Shown here: positions 62,163 through 64,000 of the stretch, piece by piece
Layout of the letters: the number at the start of each line of letters is the position of its first letter
Position numbering within the stretch: the stretch's first letter is position 1
Assembly (NCBI RefSeq): GCF_032918005.1
Contig: NZ_CP136628.1
Coordinates: forward strand, 2,279,501 to 2,343,500
From: Bradyrhizobium sp. NDS-1
Lineage (GTDB): Bacteria > Pseudomonadota > Alphaproteobacteria > Rhizobiales > Xanthobacteraceae
Length of the DNA: 64,000 bases
Direction of reading: 5' to 3'
Position numbers and translations under genes: made by a program
The notes under the pieces: model-generated
What the model was told of the DNA's origin: nothing
Database searches by the model: none
Seen by the model: only the letters and a program-made list of their open reading frames with translations

Positions 62163-63088
62163 CGCTCAGAGAGCAGCTTCAGGAACTCCTGCAGGGCTGG
62201 ATTATTATTTTCGGCTCGCCAATGGGCCGAAAAGTCGAAATGGCTCGGAGCCGAGCCATCGCGCAGCTGTCGGTAGGTCAGGCCCGCAAAATTTGCCCCC
62301 ATATCGGACTCGAGCACCAAGCTTATTCCTGTATGCATGCTGATGAGGCTTTTGACGATTCCGCGACTGACGTCGTGGCGCTCGATCTTGGGGCGATCCT
62401 CGGGCGAGAGGAGCTTGGAAATCAGAAGATCTTCGAGCTCCTTTCCCGCGTCATAGTAGCTGAGTAGCACTGTCTCGCCACGCAGGTCAGTCCAGCACAC
62501 AGTCTCGCGCCCGGCGAGCGGATGATCATGGGGCAAGGCTACGAGAACACGCTCGCTCCAAAGCGGCATTTCTTCAGTTTCCAACAATGGGAGGTTCCCT
62601 GTCACGATCAGGACATCGATTGCGCCGTTTCGAAGTGCCGCTGCCAAACGCGTCCGCGATCGTTCGACCGTCGCAAGTGCGATCTGCGGGAACCGCTCTT
62701 TGAACGCGAGTAGCGAGGCTTGCAGATTGCCTGCCGAAAGCGAGGTGCAGAAGCCGACGGTCAGACGGCCGATTCCGCTGTTTTGAACGGATCTCGCAGT
62801 GGCGATGAGCGCGTCGAATTCATCCAGAATGGTCCTTGCCAGCCGAAGCACGTCGCGGCCGGCCTGCGTCGGGCGCACGCCTCCGCTATGGCGCTCGAAG
62901 ATGGCGATGCCCAAGTGGTGCTCGATTTCGTCGATTCTTCGGCTGAGACTCGATTGTTGCGACCTCAGCAACTCCGCGGCTCCGCGGAAGCTGCCGCAAT
63001 CGGCCGCAGCAATGGCCGATCGCAGGTGTTTCAGTTCGATTGCCTTGCCGGCTTGAGGGGAGGGTGTTGATCGACGTGGTTTGTGCAT
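62135..63088 (-). CDS. LysR-family regulator
   Basis: A 317-aa regulator. The winged helix-turn-helix is at about 17-77 (ELKHLRSAIAAADCGSFRGAAELLRSQQSSLSRRIDEIEHHLGIAIFERHSGGVRPTQAG). The ligand-binding domain with two lobes follows (VGFCTSLSAG, LPHDHPLAG). It lies between trb and traI and could link transfer to a metabolite; no target is evident. It is not a NodD by its N-terminus. No obvious autoregulatory box (T-N11-A) was fixed. Confidence 0.92.
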   Translation of the reverse strand: MHKPRRSTPSPQAGKAIELKHLRSAIAAADCGSFRGAAELLRSQQSSLSRRIDEIEHHLGIAIFERHSGGVRPTQAGRDVLRLARTILDEFDALIATARSVQNSGIGRLTVGFCTSLSAGNLQASLLAFKERFPQIALATVERSRTRLAAALRNGAIDVLIVTGNLPLLETEEMPLWSERVLVALPHDHPLAGRETVCWTDLRGETVLLSYYDAGKELEDLLISKLLSPEDRPKIERHDVSRGIVKSLISMHTGISLVLESDMGANFAGLTYRQLRDGSAPSHFDFSAHWRAENNNPALQEFLKLLSERYSPPSIGR

Positions 63089-63159
63089 CGTAAGTCTTAA
63101 GCAGATGGGCTTTCCGCTCCAATGTGCAGCGATGCCCCGTTTGTACTTGCTTCCAGATC

Positions 63160-63792
63160 CTAGGCGGCCGCTCGGATGACTGGAGCCCAGAGCACCGGAC
63201 CTGAGATGTGTCCCGCTTTGCGGATGCGCTCCAAGGCATCAGTCGACACCTCCAGATATCCAGCAATGGCCGTGGTGTTTCCGAGAGGGCGAGCTTTTCC
63301 GATTTTGCTGAGCGACCAGCCCGCGCGGCGAAGAATGCGTTCCATCCGGGCGTCAGTGACGGTAACGATTTCGGTCGATTCAATCGAAAGGCCGAATTCA
63401 ATCATGCCCGCAAACAGCTCGTAAGTAGCAGCAGCAAGTCCACCACTTGCCTTCGGCGCATCCAGAGGAACATCGAGCGCGAATCGACTGCTCTCCCAAA
63501 TCCGGTCGCTTCGTGGCGCCGGCTGGCCGTCCAGAAGAATCGGGAAGGTGTCTCTCAGCATGGTTGGACCGGTCGAAGGCAGAAGTCGGACGCAACCCTG
63601 AAGACGTCCGGCGTTCGAGCGGTTCAGGAGGTGCACGGGTCGAAGGACATCAAACTCGTCGACTTCCATGTCGCCGCTGACCTCGACGTTCCAGTCCAGG
63701 CGCTGTTTGAAAACGCGATATCGCAGCCGGTGCATCTCGGTGAGATCGTCGACGAATTCGCCGTAGTACTCCGGCGTGATGAGCTGCATCAT
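63160..63792 (-). CDS. traI: Acyl-homoserine-lactone synthase TraI
   Basis: A 210-aa LuxI-family enzyme. Conserved parts: LRYRVFKQRLDWNV (R and W of the active site), GDMEVDEFDV, GCVRLLP and WESSRFALD. Makes an acyl-homoserine lactone from acyl-ACP and S-adenosylmethionine. AAGGAGG is well placed before the ATG; it lies next to a hairpin (CTTGCC...GGCAAG). A tra-box-like palindrome is 56 bases upstream. Confidence 0.94.
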   Translation of the reverse strand: MMQLITPEYYGEFVDDLTEMHRLRYRVFKQRLDWNVEVSGDMEVDEFDVLRPVHLLNRSNAGRLQGCVRLLPSTGPTMLRDTFPILLDGQPAPRSDRIWESSRFALDVPLDAPKASGGLAAATYELFAGMIEFGLSIESTEIVTVTDARMERILRRAGWSLSKIGKARPLGNTTAIAGYLEVSTDALERIRKAGHISGPVLWAPVIRAAA

Positions 63793-63847
63793 TCTTGCCT
63801 CCTTGCCTTGCTTCAGGCAAGCAAGCAGAGAAAGCAGGAAAGCACAT

Positions 63848-63865
63848 CCTGTGGAGTTGCACAGG
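63848..63865. promoter_or_regulatory. tra-box-like 18-bp palindrome upstream of traI
   Basis: CCTGTG-GAGTTG-CACAGG: perfect 6-bp arms, total 18 bases, the length of LuxR/TraR boxes. It lies 56 bases before the traI start and 22 bases after the traR stop, right for TraR activation of traI. Confidence 0.7.
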
Positions 63866-63886
63866 TGCTTGCAGCTTGCGGTTGAT

Positions 63887-64000
63887 CTATTTTCGAGATT
63901 TTGACTCGGTCAACAGCACGATCGCTTGACGAAGCGAGCTGACGCCAAGCTTCGCGCGCGCGTTATCCAGGTGAAATCCCGCGGTTCGCTCCGCGATGCT
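63887..64000 (-). CDS. traR: LuxR-family regulator TraR, C-terminal end only
   Basis: The last 37 residues are visible: IAERTAGFHLDNARAKLGVS and SLRQAIVLLTESKSRK, the second half of a LuxR helix-turn-helix. The rest lies beyond the window. Upstream of and in the same direction as traI, it is the expected quorum-sensing partner. Confidence 0.82.
   Translation of the reverse strand, partial: SIAERTAGFHLDNARAKLGVSSLRQAIVLLTESKSRK

Noticed and set aside
62135..63088. nodD
   Set aside because: LysR family, but the N-terminus and ligand domain lack the NodD pattern and no nod box or nod genes are seen.

Overview
The window looks like part of a symbiosis-type or accessory island of a Bradyrhizobium-like alphaproteobacterium (order Hyphomicrobiales). 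The pointers are high GC, a Ku/ATP-ligase set of the rhizobial kind, an alphaproteobacterial LexA box (GAAC-N7-GAAC), and a complete conjugation block whose regulators (QseC/QseM, FseA, RdfS, TraI/TraR) match the ICEMlSym family of integrative and conjugative elements. No integrase, att site, tRNA or rRNA was seen. Species assignment is inference.

Layout. (1) 1-6871, minus strand: a tightly coupled five-gene operon, cut by the left edge. It encodes an SF1 (UvrD-like) helicase, a 53-aa coiled-coil protein, a DndD-like Rad50/SMC ATPase with a zinc hook, a protein resembling dnd-system-associated protein 4, and a PLD-SF2 helicase fusion. It looks like an anti-phage or DNA-modification-linked defence cassette without dndABCE in view. 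(2) 7.0-12.2 kb: a frameshifted glycosyltransferase remnant, two small unknown genes, and an exported pair (LCAT-like lipase plus trypsin-like protease with a glycine-rich tail). (3) 12.2-16.3 kb: an SOS-type operon (two zinc-ribbon unknowns, yedK, dinB) behind a LexA box. An IS110/IS1111-type element has inserted into codon 4 of yedK. (4) 16.4-23.2 kb: a DNA end-joining neighbourhood with a frameshifted ku, NUDIX hydrolase, phosphodiesterase, two stand-alone ATP-dependent ligases and small companions, then a secreted nuclease. (5) 23.7-35.2 kb: the ICE cargo-processing core: a frameshifted ardC, ParB-like protein, methyltransferase/strawberry-notch helicase, Toprim protein, DUF2493, DUF736. 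(6) 35.4-40.9 kb: the ICE switch. Remnants of a duplicated regulatory region come first, then fpr, divergent qseC/qseM, fseA (two overlapping frames), rdfS, repA and iteron-like repeats. (7) 41.5-50.0 kb: IS110 remnant where parA would be expected, DUF2840, traF, lytic transglycosylase, a probable oriT region, relaxase, TraG and CopG. (8) 50.2-52.5 kb: a second CopG-like gene and an MFS transporter bracketed by 27-bp direct repeats. (9) 52.6-62.2 kb: trbBCDEJKLFGI (no trbH) and DUF2274. (10) 62.1-64.0 kb: LysR regulator, traI AHL synthase behind a tra-box-like palindrome, and the 3' end of a luxR/traR gene.

How it works together (inference from the ICEMlSym model): TraI makes an acyl-homoserine lactone sensed by TraR. 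QseM, set by QseC, restrains TraR and FseA. FseA, made by +1 frameshifting, turns on RdfS, which directs excision. RepA and the relaxase/TraG/Trb apparatus then maintain and transfer the element. Several genes (ardC, ku, yedK, parA, duplicated regulators) are broken, so the element may be partly decayed.
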